DNA of 60,276 bases from Paludibacteraceae bacterium. Lineage in GTDB: Bacteria; Bacteroidota; Bacteroidia; Bacteroidales; Paludibacteraceae. This document shows positions 16,379 through 26,001 of the stretch, piece after piece. Where the stretch lies: NCBI GenBank assembly GCA_029974315.1, contig JARKSE010000182.1:1-60276 (forward strand). Reading direction: 5' to 3'. The notes beneath the pieces are model-generated. The model had not been told where the DNA came from, ran no database searches, and saw only the letters and a list, made by a program, of their open reading frames with translations. Position numbers and translations under genes: made by a program. How positions within the stretch are numbered: the first letter of the stretch is position 1; each line of letters begins with the position of its first letter.

Positions 16379-17062
16379 ATGAAACATGTTGTTAGAATTT
16401 CGTTAGTCCTTTCCATTATCGTTTTGGGCTACCTTACAGTAATGAGTATCTTAACGCCTATTCACTTCGAAGAAGAGCGTATGTTGCGTGAAAAAGCCAT
16501 CATCAGCAATTTAATCCACATCCGTAAAGCTCAAATCGAATTTAAAAATCAATATGGGCATTACACGGCTAGTACCGACACATTAATCGACTTTATATTA
16601 AACGGTAAAATGCCCGTAGTTTTAAAGGAGGGAACACTTACCGACGAACAATTGCTTGCAGGTCTTACCGAAAAGAAAGCGTTACAGATTGTAAAATCTG
16701 GTAACAAAAAGGAAATTGCAGCCAATGGTTTGGAAAACTTTCGTCGCGACACCTCTTATGTTAGTGTTTATGAAAGTTTATTTGTGGATGTTCTAACAGT
16801 TGACAAAGTTAAAGAGTTGGACATCATTCCTTTCTCCAACGGTCAAAAATTTGAAATGGAAACACGTATGCACACCAACGCCAACTCAGGGATTGTAATT
16901 CCTCTATTTGAAGCGCGTGCGCCTTATGATGCTTATTTGAGTGATCTCGATCGTCAAGAATTAGTCAATTTGAAAGACCAACAAACTAAACTCGAAAAAT
17001 ATACTGGCTTAAAAGTTGGTTCAGTTGAAGAACCCAACAACAATGCTGGTAACTGGGAATAA
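16379..17062 (+). CDS. Membrane-anchored protein of unknown function, conserved in Bacteroidales
   Basis: 227 residues with one N-terminal membrane anchor (VVRISLVLSIIVLGYLTVMS) and a periplasmic domain. The first part of the soluble domain, IRKAQIEFKNQYGHYTASTD, recalls proteins widely found in Bacteroidales genomes, and the anchor-helix layout is reminiscent of pseudopilins. There is no prepilin peptidase motif, so a pilin role is not claimed. It stands between the yciO-like gene and rsmD on the same strand with its own -7 box. A hairpin follows at 17089-17120. Function unknown. Confidence 0.75.
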   Translation: MKHVVRISLVLSIIVLGYLTVMSILTPIHFEEERMLREKAIISNLIHIRKAQIEFKNQYGHYTASTDTLIDFILNGKMPVVLKEGTLTDEQLLAGLTEKKALQIVKSGNKKEIAANGLENFRRDTSYVSVYESLFVDVLTVDKVKELDIIPFSNGQKFEMETRMHTNANSGIVIPLFEARAPYDAYLSDLDRQELVNLKDQQTKLEKYTGLKVGSVEEPNNNAGNWE

Positions 17063-17088
17063 CGCGTGACGCAAAGTCATAATAAAAT

Positions 17089-17120
17089 AAATCCATTTGG
17101 GTGTTTACTCAAATGGATTT
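17089..17120 (+). terminator. Hairpin between the 227-aa gene and rsmD
   Basis: Perfect 11-bp arms AAATCCATTTG and CAAATGGATTT with a 10-base loop, followed by GTTGTTG and not a T tract. It could be a weak terminator, attenuator or mRNA-stabilising hairpin. Confidence 0.5.
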
Positions 17121-17141
17121 GTTGTTGAAATGTAAATGCTT

Positions 17142-17672
17142 ATGAGAATTATTAGTGGAAAATTTAAAGGGCGAAGACTTACACCTCCTACCAACATTAC
17201 AGCGCGTCCTACAACCGATTTTGCAAAAGAAGGTCTTTTCAATGTACTGACTAATTACTTGGATTTTGAAGACACTACTGTGCTTGATCTCTTTGCTGGT
17301 ACGGGAAGTATTAGCTTAGAATGTGTCTCGCGCGGATGCCCTCATGTCACTGCTGTAGAAATGAGCGAACAACACATTGGATTTATAAAAAAAACGATTG
17401 ATTACTTAAAGGTGGACAATTTACGTGTATATCGCTCCGATGTATTCCGTTTTCTGACAACAAACCATGAGGCGTTCGATTTTATCTTTGCCGACCCACC
17501 ATACCAATTAGAAACTATCACAGAGCTCCCCAATGCTATTTTTCAACACAAACGATTAAAATCTGACGGTGTTTTTGTGCTTGAACATGGTAGCAAACAT
17601 TCGTTCGAAACTCATCCTCATTTTATAGAACACCGCCACTACGGCAACGTTCATTTTAGTTTCTTTCAATAA
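17142..17672 (+). CDS. rsmD: 16S rRNA (guanine-966-N2) methyltransferase
   Basis: Methylates G966 of 16S rRNA with S-adenosylmethionine. The start MRIISGKFKGRRL is the family's typical N-terminus, so the second ATG (17142) is preferred over the one six bases earlier. Visible motifs: RPTTDFAKEGLFNVL, the SAM site LDLFAGTGSISLE, VEMSEQHIGFI and the catalytic ADPPYQLE. About 176 residues, a usual length. A strong terminator follows directly. Confidence 0.94.
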   Translation: MRIISGKFKGRRLTPPTNITARPTTDFAKEGLFNVLTNYLDFEDTTVLDLFAGTGSISLECVSRGCPHVTAVEMSEQHIGFIKKTIDYLKVDNLRVYRSDVFRFLTTNHEAFDFIFADPPYQLETITELPNAIFQHKRLKSDGVFVLEHGSKHSFETHPHFIEHRHYGNVHFSFFQ

Positions 17673-17703
17673 AAAAATAGCCGCTAAATGCGGCTATTTT
17701 TTT
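17671..17703. terminator. Bidirectional terminator between rsmD and the T9SS-CTD gene
   Basis: AAAAAATAGCCGC pairs with GCGGCTATTTTTT around a five-base loop; A and T tracts on both sides make it work for both convergent genes. Confidence 0.9.
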
Positions 17704-17719
17704 ATATTTCTAAATTACT

Positions 17720-18979
17720 TTATTTTCCACGCAGCAAATTAATATCACCGCTTAACTTATATTTAATAGGATTACCATCTTTATCCAAATCGGTACCCAC
17801 AGCTTGAATTACATAATAATAGGCTCCAGGAGCAGCTAATTTTCCGTTTATACGACCATCCCAACCTTTTCCTGGATCTTCAGAAGAGAATACTTTTCGT
17901 CCCCAACGATTAAATACTTGACAACTATATGATTTCAAAGATTTAAACGCTACTCGAAATTCATCATTAATACCATCGCCATTAGGTGTAAACACATTCG
18001 GAACATCTAAAAATGATTCCAACACTTTAACGTCCAACGAATCCACATACTCACATACTGAAGACGATGCCACTAATTTTACACGATACGAACCAGATTC
18101 TGTAAATGTATAACGAAAATCACGGTCGGTATAACGAATATAAGTATCAGGCGATTTCAAATTATAAATAAACCATTCATAAAAATTAGTAGAAATAGGA
18201 TTTACACGACTTTCAAAATCAACTACCAATGGACCAGAACCTGAAATATCGCTACCGGAACGTTCTAATTCATTTTTAGCCGTACGTTCAGACACCGTAC
18301 CTTTTGGATGTGCTTCTACGGCAATAGCCTTATACAAAACTGTTTCAGCTATTTGTGGTGCAATATTCATCTCGGTGGCATAAGTATCGGCTTCAATACT
18401 ATATTTGGTATCACAAAACGGAGCATTAACTACCAATTCGGTAAACGGAGGCGTTTTTGTAAAACTTTTATCCTTTGGCTCGCCCCAAGCCTCATTAGTA
18501 AACTCAACATTCTGATAACGAACCGTAAACACTCGAGGCAGTGTATGGGTAACTTTATTTTTATCTTGATAAACCAATTCCGCTGCTGTGTAAACAGGAA
18601 TTAACTTAATATAATCACATTTATCGTCAGCCTCTACAATGGTTAATGATGTAATAGAAATTGGATGTTTTTGATAATCAATTACCCAAATAAAGTAAGT
18701 ATCTATATCGTTGATTTTTAAGATGTAACCCACTCCATCTTCAGGAGAAATTGTTTTTGAATTACTATAAAACTGACCATCAAATGTTTGCCATTCGAGC
18801 ACACTTTCATCGCCCGTATAAGTGATTTCTGTTAATGCAGAAATTCCATTAAATAAAAACAGAGCATCTAAATTTGCCACATCGGTTTTATGCAAATAAG
18901 CATTATCAGACGATACCGAAAATTGCGCATTGACTACAAGAGCAAAGAAACAAAACGAGAATAAAATCAGTTTTTTCAT
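17720..18979 (-). CDS. Secreted protein with T9SS type-B (CHU_C) sorting domain
   Basis: The start is placed at the ATG at 18979, which begins the signal peptide MKKLILFSFCFFALVVNAQ; an upstream in-frame ATG would bury it. The mature protein is beta-rich, with a PKD-like segment (GSYRVKLVASSSVCEYVD) before a C-terminal domain of about 85 residues: VPNVFTPNGDGINDEF, then VFNRWGRKVFSS and WDGR, with a final YYYVIQA strand. This is the gliding-motility-associated CHU_C domain, a type-B signal for export through the type IX system. The presence of sprA in this window fits. Its role beyond export is unknown; in several T9SS organisms such proteins act as adhesins or as parts of the secretion machine. 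Confidence 0.9.
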   Translation of the reverse strand: MKKLILFSFCFFALVVNAQFSVSSDNAYLHKTDVANLDALFLFNGISALTEITYTGDESVLEWQTFDGQFYSNSKTISPEDGVGYILKINDIDTYFIWVIDYQKHPISITSLTIVEADDKCDYIKLIPVYTAAELVYQDKNKVTHTLPRVFTVRYQNVEFTNEAWGEPKDKSFTKTPPFTELVVNAPFCDTKYSIEADTYATEMNIAPQIAETVLYKAIAVEAHPKGTVSERTAKNELERSGSDISGSGPLVVDFESRVNPISTNFYEWFIYNLKSPDTYIRYTDRDFRYTFTESGSYRVKLVASSSVCEYVDSLDVKVLESFLDVPNVFTPNGDGINDEFRVAFKSLKSYSCQVFNRWGRKVFSSEDPGKGWDGRINGKLAAPGAYYYVIQAVGTDLDKDGNPIKYKLSGDINLLRGK

Positions 18980-19044
18980 AAGTTTACAGTAAAAAATGAG
19001 GCATGCCTTAACGAAAAGCACGCCTCATTTATAGATTCAAATGA

Positions 19045-20799
19045 TTACGCAAACAATTTTTCGATTATTTCAGCGTACATTTTTTCAACAACGTTACGTT
19101 TTACTTTTAACGTAGGAGTTAGCACATTGGTTTGTGTCCACTCATCGGCGATCAGTTCAAAGCGCTTAATTTGTTCCCAGTCGCCAAAGTTGGTATTCAG
19201 TTTTTTCACCTCTTTTTGGTAACGTGCAATCACTGCTCTGTGTTTTATCATCTCTTCCGGTGTAGTAAATTCAATTTTATGTTTCTTACACCAAGATTTC
19301 AAAAAGACAAAATCGGGCACAATCAAAGCCGCTGCGAATTTTTTATTTTCGCCAAAAACAACCATATTTTCAATAAAACCAGATTCACAGAATTTAGCTT
19401 CAATTACTTCAGGATTAATATATTTACCGAATGATGTTTTAAAGATATTTTTCAAGCGTCCTGTTAAGAATAGAACACCATTTTCCAAACGACCTGTATC
19501 CCCTGTGTGAAGCCAACCATCAGCATCAATAACTTTAGCTGTTAATTCTGGATCTTTATAGTAACCCATCATTACGTTATGACCACGTGATAACACCTCA
19601 TCATTAGGACCAATTTTTAACTCTGTTCCCGGCAATGCATACCCGACTGAGCCAAAGCGACGTCCACCAGGTAAGCGACTCATCACAGCGACAATTGGTG
19701 ACGATTCACTTAAACCATAACCCTCGAAAACAGGCATACCTATAGCAGAGAAAAATGCTGCCATGTGAGGTTGAATAGCAGAACCACCAGACACTACAAT
19801 ATCAAAATTTCCACCAATAGCAGCACGCCATTTTGAGTAAATTAATTTGTCAGCCAATTTGTGACGCACATTGTACCAGGCTGATCTACCTTCAACTTTA
19901 TAGCGCGTAGCCAAATTAAATGCCCAATAGTAGATTAAACGCTGTACCAGTGACAGTTTTTTACCTGCCATGTATAGCTTATCATATATTTTCTCGATTA
20001 CACGAGGTACACAGGTCATAAACGTTGGATTTATCTCTTTGATATTATCCCCAATTGTTGCTAAACTTTCAGCATAATAGACTGAAATACCTAAATATTG
20101 ATACAGATAAACCATCATACGCTCGTAGGCATGGCACAACGGCAAGAAACTTAACGCTGTTTTATTCCATGGAGCAGGCGTTTCACGAACACTGTAGAAA
20201 TTTTGAACGATATTGTTGTGACTCAACATCACACCTTTAGGATTTCCTGTTGTGCCTGATGTATAAATAATGGTGGCCATATCCATTTTGTCAATGCCAT
20301 CCATAATTTTCTTCAATTCTTTTTCTTTTGGATGTTTTTTACCCAATTCAACCAACTGATCAAAATAAGGGTAATTACCTTGATCCATAAAGGTATAAAC
20401 ATGCTTAATGGATTTTACCTCAGGTAAAACAGGCTCAATTTTAGTGCGCAACTCTTTACCTTCGATAAAGATTAATTTAATTTCGGCATGATTTAAAATG
20501 TACTTATAGTCAGCTTGACTAATGGTAGGATAAATAGGGACACTAATAGCGCCACACTGCATAATAGCCATATCAAGCATATTCCACTCGGGACGATTGG
20601 AGCTAACGATCGCCACTTTATCACCTGGAACGATGCCAAGTTCCATAAAGCCATACGATAAATAATTAACTGTTTGGGCGTATTCTTGAATACTAAATTT
20701 AACCCATTCGCCATTGCGTTTGGCTGCGAATGCTGCATCTTGGTCTGGATATTTCTCCAAATAGTGTGGCAGCAAGTCGATAAGACGTGTTACTTCCAT
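19045..20799 (-). CDS. Long-chain acyl-CoA synthetase (AMP-binding)
   Basis: Activates fatty acids to acyl-CoA through an acyl-adenylate. ANL-superfamily motifs are complete: IIYTSGTTGNPKGVMLSHNN (P-loop), GYGLSESSPIVAV, GWLHTGDTGRLENG and the hinge/Lys region FLTGRLKNIFKTSFGKYINP. The 584 residues match Bacteroidetes FadD-like proteins, which often have the short A8 region seen here. It may serve uptake and recycling of fatty acids for phospholipid; no beta-oxidation genes are near. A -7 box lies at 20852-20859. The exact chain length preference cannot be read from sequence. Confidence 0.92.
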   Translation of the reverse strand: MEVTRLIDLLPHYLEKYPDQDAAFAAKRNGEWVKFSIQEYAQTVNYLSYGFMELGIVPGDKVAIVSSNRPEWNMLDMAIMQCGAISVPIYPTISQADYKYILNHAEIKLIFIEGKELRTKIEPVLPEVKSIKHVYTFMDQGNYPYFDQLVELGKKHPKEKELKKIMDGIDKMDMATIIYTSGTTGNPKGVMLSHNNIVQNFYSVRETPAPWNKTALSFLPLCHAYERMMVYLYQYLGISVYYAESLATIGDNIKEINPTFMTCVPRVIEKIYDKLYMAGKKLSLVQRLIYYWAFNLATRYKVEGRSAWYNVRHKLADKLIYSKWRAAIGGNFDIVVSGGSAIQPHMAAFFSAIGMPVFEGYGLSESSPIVAVMSRLPGGRRFGSVGYALPGTELKIGPNDEVLSRGHNVMMGYYKDPELTAKVIDADGWLHTGDTGRLENGVLFLTGRLKNIFKTSFGKYINPEVIEAKFCESGFIENMVVFGENKKFAAALIVPDFVFLKSWCKKHKIEFTTPEEMIKHRAVIARYQKEVKKLNTNFGDWEQIKRFELIADEWTQTNVLTPTLKVKRNVVEKMYAEIIEKLFA

Positions 20800-20851
20800 G
20801 ATTTTGAATAAATTAAATTGTTTTGGTTTTACAAATTTTTGAAGATTCTCG

Positions 20852-20859
20852 CAAATGTA
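20852..20859 (-). promoter_or_regulatory. -7 element of the acyl-CoA synthetase gene
   Basis: TACATTTG on the minus strand, about 53 bases before the ATG at 20799. A -33 match at the right spacing is not seen. Confidence 0.45.
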
Positions 20860-20882
20860 AGAATTATTTTAGACAAAGTCCT

Positions 20883-20921
20883 AAAAAAAAGAGAGAAGTT
20901 TTCAACAACCTTCTCTCTTTT
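20883..20921 (-). terminator. Terminator of the NigD-like gene
   Basis: On the minus strand, 12-bp arms AAAAGAGAGAAG and CTTCTCTCTTTT with an 11-base loop lead into a run of T (83-90 of this line as A on plus). It ends the transcript of 20942-21685 before the acyl-CoA synthetase promoter. Confidence 0.88.
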
Positions 20922-20941
20922 AATTAAATAGTTTAAAATAA

Positions 20942-21685
20942 TTAGTTCTCTTCCCACGCTCCAATGCGTATTGGACGACTCATATAAACTGGTGCCGACT
21001 GCTTAATATTAGCAAGAGGCACTTTAATTTTGAATGATTCGTAATAACCGCTAAGATGATAATATTTTACATCGATGTAAAAGTCACTCGTTTTGCCAGC
21101 AGCTAACGAACTTATATCGAATGAAGATACGTGTTCATAACGCCTGCCAGGTTGATCAAATTTTCGGTTGTGGCGAAATTCTAGATTAACAATAGAATCT
21201 GGTACAGTTTCTGTGTTCAAGTGGTTACGTGCCATAGTAAAACTATGTCGTACAGTACCCGTACCATAGTATTGATACATCATATTCAAATAGTTACCGC
21301 TAACCCAAGCCATAATTATACCAGTCGGGTCGTTGCCTAAACTATCACTCTGATTGGTAGTATGAATATCAAATAGTTGCCATGTAGGAACCGATTGAAT
21401 ATAAAGCACATCGACGACATGGTTGTAGCCCTCTTTTTTTTGCGTGCTTAAATTAAATTCCACATAACAACGCTCGCCCAACAAAGAGTCGGGATACGCA
21501 AATGTTTGACTGGGGACAAAAGTCACAGAGTCGTCAGCTACAAAATACAACTGCTGATCAGTAGCACGTTGAGCCGTCCATACAGCAATGGTGTAAGGTT
21601 TAGTAGGTTCATTTTTAGTTAAACAAGAGGTAATACCTACTAATATTACCACAAACAATACAAATCGGTATACAAGTTTAGCCAT
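20942..21685 (-). CDS. NigD-like lipoprotein
   Basis: 247 residues with a lipoprotein signal (FVVILVGITSC, lipobox ITSC). The N-terminal half has the pattern DSLLGERCYVEFNLSTQKKE, and the C-terminal half NYLNMMYQYYG followed by SFDISSLAAG, which I recall from the NigD family of Bacteroidales lipoproteins (an OB-like domain plus a beta sandwich). Their role is not settled; the name comes from a Bacteroides locus linked to bacteriocin-like genes. It is monocistronic, with a good terminator downstream. A surface or outer-membrane location is likely but unproven. Confidence 0.75.
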   Translation of the reverse strand: MAKLVYRFVLFVVILVGITSCLTKNEPTKPYTIAVWTAQRATDQQLYFVADDSVTFVPSQTFAYPDSLLGERCYVEFNLSTQKKEGYNHVVDVLYIQSVPTWQLFDIHTTNQSDSLGNDPTGIIMAWVSGNYLNMMYQYYGTGTVRHSFTMARNHLNTETVPDSIVNLEFRHNRKFDQPGRRYEHVSSFDISSLAAGKTSDFYIDVKYYHLSGYYESFKIKVPLANIKQSAPVYMSRPIRIGAWEEN

Positions 21686-21850
21686 AAAAAATCAAATTTA
21701 AATTAGCATTTTCTCTTATTGAGATGTAAATTAAGGAGAAAACGCTGCAAACGATTTAGTGTTTTTAAAAAATATTTACTATTAAACGACAGATAGCATG
21801 GAAAACACTAGATTTTTTTGTAATTTAGTGCCTTAAAAAACAAGATAACT

Positions 21851-24679
21851 ATGACACCTTTTCTAGAACAACTAGCCCAAAAGTATTACGACAAGTATGC
21901 AAACGAATTAAGTGATTTCGCGTTTGTTTTTCCAAACAGACGTGCTGGGCTGTTTTTTCGCAAAGCTTTGGGAAAAGTAGCTAACCAGCCATTATTTGCT
22001 CCCGAAATTATAGCCATCAACGACCTGTTTTTCAAAGAGTCACAGTTACTTCAAGCCGATAAAGTCACGCTCTTATTTACATTGTACAACAGTTTTAAAA
22101 AAGTAGTCAATAAAGAAGAAAGTTTTGATACGTTTATCTTCTTAGGCGATATGCTGTTATCTGATTTTAACGAAATAGACAAATACCTCATAGATGCGAA
22201 ACAACTTTTTCAAAACATCAGCGACATTAAAGAGATTGAGAGTGATTTTAGTTGGATGAGCGATGAACAAAAAAGCATAATTCAACAATTTTGGGGTTAC
22301 TTTTTAACTAAACATGGAAGCAATCTCGAAACACAATTTGTAGAAATGTGGAGCAGCTTATTTACACTATATAACACATTTCGAGAGGATTTACGCACAC
22401 AAGGCATCGGTTACGACGGTATGATTTTTAGAGATGTTATCGAGCGCGACGCTCCATTAACAAAAACGTATAAACGTGTGGTTTTTGTCGGTTTTAACGC
22501 ACTAACTGCCACCGAAAAAAAACTATTCAAACGTTATCAAACACTCGGTATTGGCGACTACTATTTTGACTATCAATCTCCCGAAATTAGAAAAACTGAT
22601 AACGTTGCCAATCAATTTAGAGCGGAAAATGAAACCTCATTTAAATCAGAATTTCAACTTGAAGAATCCTTTGAAATAACAGACAGAGAAATCAAGCTCA
22701 TTGCCATACCGTCTGATATTGGGCAGACCAAACAGGTATACACCATTTTAAATGAATTGCAAGCCCAACAACAAGAACAAATTGGGCTCAAAACTGCCAT
22801 TGTACTACCCGATGAAAAATTATTAATTCCAATGCTACATGCTATCCCTGAAAGCATTGACACCGTGAATGTTACAATGGGCTATCCTCTATCGCTTACA
22901 CCCATAGCGGCTCTCATGGATCATTTGGTTGCTTTACAAAAAAACAGTCGTTTAATTAACGAAAAATCGCATTTTTATTACAAACACATTTTGGCCATCC
23001 TCAACCATCCTTACATTGTAGATTACGCTCCAAACGAGGTTGAACAAATAACTGCAAAAATTCATAAGGATAATTTGTTTTTTGTTAATCCTGAGGATTT
23101 ACAAAAAAATGATTTTTTCAAAAAACTATTCATTCCTATTAACGATACAGACGAATTTATCGCCTATTTTTCAACCATTACACAATTACTTTCAGAACAA
23201 ACTTACAACAAAAACAACAAACAGTTAGACAGAGAATACTTTGCTCATTATCAAGCCGCTATAAATCGTTTAGAGGAGAATCTACATGAGACAAAAATAA
23301 ACCTTTCTACCGATACTTTTTTCAAATTATTGAAACAACTCACGAGCAATATTACTGTTGCTTTTAAAGGAGAACCTCTAGAAGGTTTGCAAATTATGGG
23401 AACACTAGAAACTCGTGCGTTGGATTTCGACAATGTGATTATCACCTCATTTAACGAAGGTGTTTTTCCACGAAAAAACACTAATCCATCGGTAATTCCT
23501 TATAGCTTGCGCAGGGCTTTTAGTTTGCCCACTTACGAATATCACGACGCTATTTTTGCGTACAATTTCTATCGCATGATTTACAGGGCAAAACGTCTGT
23601 TTCTACTCTACAATTCACGTACCGATGGGCAACACGGTGAACTCAGTCGTTACGCAGCTCAATTGGAGTTCTTATACCAAGTTCCTATCACGCACGAATC
23701 AGTTAGTTATAGTGTTTCTTCAAAAAGTGAAGCACCCATAGTCATTACTAAGGACCAACGGATTATGGAACGATTAGCTCGTTTCACAGATCCCGATTCA
23801 ACGAAAGCCATTTCAGCTAGCGATATCAACAACTACATTGATTGTCCGCTTCGTTTTTATTTTTCTAAGATAGAAGACTTAGCTCCACTTGACACCATAA
23901 GTGACACGATGGAAGCCAATCTATTTGGTACGCTCTTTCATGCTGTCATGGAATCGATATATGAACCTTATAAGGGGGAAATAATTACTAAAGAGATCAT
24001 CAATCAGCTAATTCAAAATACAGTTGCTTTAGACCAAAGCATTTACAATACATTTAATGAAAAGTTGTATAAAAACAAAACCAATATGCCTTTATTGGGC
24101 GAAAATTTACTTATTGCCAATATCATAAAAGCGTATGTTATCCAAACATTGAAATTTGATCAAAACGAGCGTACACCTTTTCGATATTTAGAATCTGAAC
24201 TACCACTAAAAACTAGATTTACATTTGGAAATGAGCTCACGGTAAATTTGAAAGGATTCATTGACCGCGTAGATGAACAAGATGGTGTAACTCACATTAT
24301 CGATTATAAAACAGGAAAAACAGAAATGAGTTTTCAAAATATTGACGTTTTATTTGATAACTCCAATGATAAAAGACCTAGAGCCGTGCTACAAACATTT
24401 TTCTACGCCATGTTGTATCAAGTTAACCGCAATACAACAAACCAGCTAAAACCAGCTATTTATAGTTTACGAAATTTTGAAAATCACCAAATTACATACA
24501 AGCCATCATTACATGATAGCAGCGAATTTGTAACTGATTATAACCAATTTAAAACAGCATTTGAAACAAAATTAGCATACTATTTATCAGAGATTTTTGA
24601 TGCACAACAACCATTTGAACAATGCAGAGACACAGAGTTGTGTGAATACTGCGACTTTAAAACATTATGTAACCGCTAA
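21851..24679 (+). CDS. AddB-like PD-(D/E)XK nuclease with Fe-S cluster cysteines
   Basis: 942 residues. The N-terminus DFAFVFPNRRAGLFFRKAL resembles the inactivated-helicase half of AddB/RexB, partner of AddA in double-strand break processing for RecA. Near the C-terminus is a RecB-type nuclease: NLFGTLFHAVMESIYE, GFIDRVDEQ, then HIIDYKTGKTE (Asp and Lys of the DXK core). Four cysteines expected to hold a 4Fe-4S cluster are present: one in YIDCPLRFYFSKI before the nuclease core and three in LCEYCDFKTLCNR at the end. No complete Walker A motif is seen. addA is not next to it (pepT follows), so the partner would lie elsewhere. A weak -7 (TAATTTAG) precedes the start. Confidence 0.85.
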   Translation: MTPFLEQLAQKYYDKYANELSDFAFVFPNRRAGLFFRKALGKVANQPLFAPEIIAINDLFFKESQLLQADKVTLLFTLYNSFKKVVNKEESFDTFIFLGDMLLSDFNEIDKYLIDAKQLFQNISDIKEIESDFSWMSDEQKSIIQQFWGYFLTKHGSNLETQFVEMWSSLFTLYNTFREDLRTQGIGYDGMIFRDVIERDAPLTKTYKRVVFVGFNALTATEKKLFKRYQTLGIGDYYFDYQSPEIRKTDNVANQFRAENETSFKSEFQLEESFEITDREIKLIAIPSDIGQTKQVYTILNELQAQQQEQIGLKTAIVLPDEKLLIPMLHAIPESIDTVNVTMGYPLSLTPIAALMDHLVALQKNSRLINEKSHFYYKHILAILNHPYIVDYAPNEVEQITAKIHKDNLFFVNPEDLQKNDFFKKLFIPINDTDEFIAYFSTITQLLSEQTYNKNNKQLDREYFAHYQAAINRLEENLHETKINLSTDTFFKLLKQLTSNITVAFKGEPLEGLQIMGTLETRALDFDNVIITSFNEGVFPRKNTNPSVIPYSLRRAFSLPTYEYHDAIFAYNFYRMIYRAKRLFLLYNSRTDGQHGELSRYAAQLEFLYQVPITHESVSYSVSSKSEAPIVITKDQRIMERLARFTDPDSTKAISASDINNYIDCPLRFYFSKIEDLAPLDTISDTMEANLFGTLFHAVMESIYEPYKGEIITKEIINQLIQNTVALDQSIYNTFNEKLYKNKTNMPLLGENLLIANIIKAYVIQTLKFDQNERTPFRYLESELPLKTRFTFGNELTVNLKGFIDRVDEQDGVTHIIDYKTGKTEMSFQNIDVLFDNSNDKRPRAVLQTFFYAMLYQVNRNTTNQLKPAIYSLRNFENHQITYKPSLHDSSEFVTDYNQFKTAFETKLAYYLSEIFDAQQPFEQCRDTELCEYCDFKTLCNR

Positions 24680-24705
24680 TAACACATTTTTTTGACAGCG
24701 TAAAA

Positions 24706-24736
24706 TTGTTTTATCGAAGCAAAAAAAGTAACTTTG
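24706..24736 (+). promoter_or_regulatory. pepT promoter
   Basis: TTG (24706-24708), 20-base spacer, TAACTTTG (24729-24736); transcription start near 24743 and a leader of about 20 nt. Confidence 0.7.
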
Positions 24737-24763
24737 CAAGCATAAACACTTCTTAAAAAAACT

Positions 24764-25987
24764 ATGAGTATGACACTTACTGAACGATTTTTAAAATATG
24801 TATCATTTGTAACCACATCTGACGAAACAACGGGACTAACGCCAAGTACCCCAGGACAAATGATTTTTGCAAACTACCTGGTAGATGAACTTAAATCTAT
24901 TGGATTAAAAGATGTAGAAGTGGATAAAAACGGTTACGTAATGGCCACATTACCAGCAAATGCTGATGAAAAACTACCAGTTTTAGGATTTATTGCGCAT
25001 CTGGATACTTCGCCTGACATGACAGGAAAACATGCAAATCCACGCATTGTAAAAAAATACGACGGTAACGACATTCTGCTAAATGCAGAGGATGCGATCG
25101 TGCTATCAACTGAACAGTTTCCTGAGCTCAAAAAGTATATAGGACAAGATTTAATTGTAACCGACGGACGTACACTACTTGGTGCCGACGATAAAGCTGG
25201 TATCGCTGAAATTGTCACTGCTATGGAGTATTTGGTAAAAAATCCTGAAATAAAGCATGGTAAAGTGCGCATTGCCTTTACGCCTGACGAAGAGATTGGT
25301 CAAGGTTCTCACCATTTTGATGTTAAAAAATTTGGTGCCGACTGGGCTTACACAATGGATGGAGGCGAAATAGGTGAATTAGAATATGAAAACTTCAACG
25401 CTGCATCAGCAAAAATTACGTTCCAAGGGCGCAATGTACATCCGGGCTATGCAAAAGGTAAAATGCTTAATTCTATGCGTATAGCTCACCAATTTGCAGG
25501 TATGCTACCACGTCACGAGACTCCAGAATATACTGAAAACTACGAAGGTTTTTACCATTTGGTAGGTATGCAGGGCGATGTGGAAAACTCAACATTGACC
25601 TATATCATTCGCGATCATGACCGTGCTCGATTTGAAAGTCGCAAAACGGAAATTCAACATTTAGCAAATAAAATCAATGCCGAATTTGGAGCAGGCACTG
25701 CCAACGTAGAACTTAAAGATCAATACTACAATATGCGTGAACAAATAGAACCCGTAATGCATATTATAAAATTGGCTTCTGCGGCTATGGAAGCTGCTGG
25801 TGTAAAACCACAAATAAAACCTATTCGTGGCGGAACTGATGGCGCACAATTATCATTTAAAGGGCTCCCCTGTCCTAATATTTTTGCTGGCGGACACAAT
25901 TTTCACGGTCGCTACGAATTTGTACCCATTCAATCAATGGAAAAAGCAACAGAAGTTATCATTAACATTATCAAAATGGTAAAGTAA
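24764..25987 (+). CDS. pepT: Peptidase T (tripeptide aminopeptidase)
   Basis: A dinuclear-zinc M20 peptidase that removes N-terminal residues from tripeptides in the cytoplasm. Metal ligands and catalytic residues are in place: [11 protein letters not shown] (His, Asp), [13 protein letters not shown] (Asp), [10 protein letters not shown] (Glu-Glu), [12 protein letters not shown] (Asp) and [13 protein letters not shown] (His). The dimerisation lid has [13 protein letters not shown]. Length 407 is standard. gcvT follows after 14 bases, so both are probably on one transcript. Confidence 0.96.
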   Translation: MSMTLTERFLKYVSFVTTSDETTGLTPSTPGQMIFANYLVDELKSIGLKDVEVDKNGYVMATLPANADEKLPVLGFIAHLDTSPDMTGKHANPRIVKKYDGNDILLNAEDAIVLSTEQFPELKKYIGQDLIVTDGRTLLGADDKAGIAEIVTAMEYLVKNPEIKHGKVRIAFTPDEEIGQGSHHFDVKKFGADWAYTMDGGEIGELEYENFNAASAKITFQGRNVHPGYAKGKMLNSMRIAHQFAGMLPRHETPEYTENYEGFYHLVGMQGDVENSTLTYIIRDHDRARFESRKTEIQHLANKINAEFGAGTANVELKDQYYNMREQIEPVMHIIKLASAAMEAAGVKPQIKPIRGGTDGAQLSFKGLPCPNIFAGGHNFHGRYEFVPIQSMEKATEVIINIIKMVK

Positions 25988-26001
25988 ACAAAAAACAGAC
26001 T

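Noticed and set aside
18980-19021. An upstream ATG for the T9SS sorting-domain gene
   Set aside because: It would put 14 residues before a typical signal peptide that starts at the ATG at 18979.
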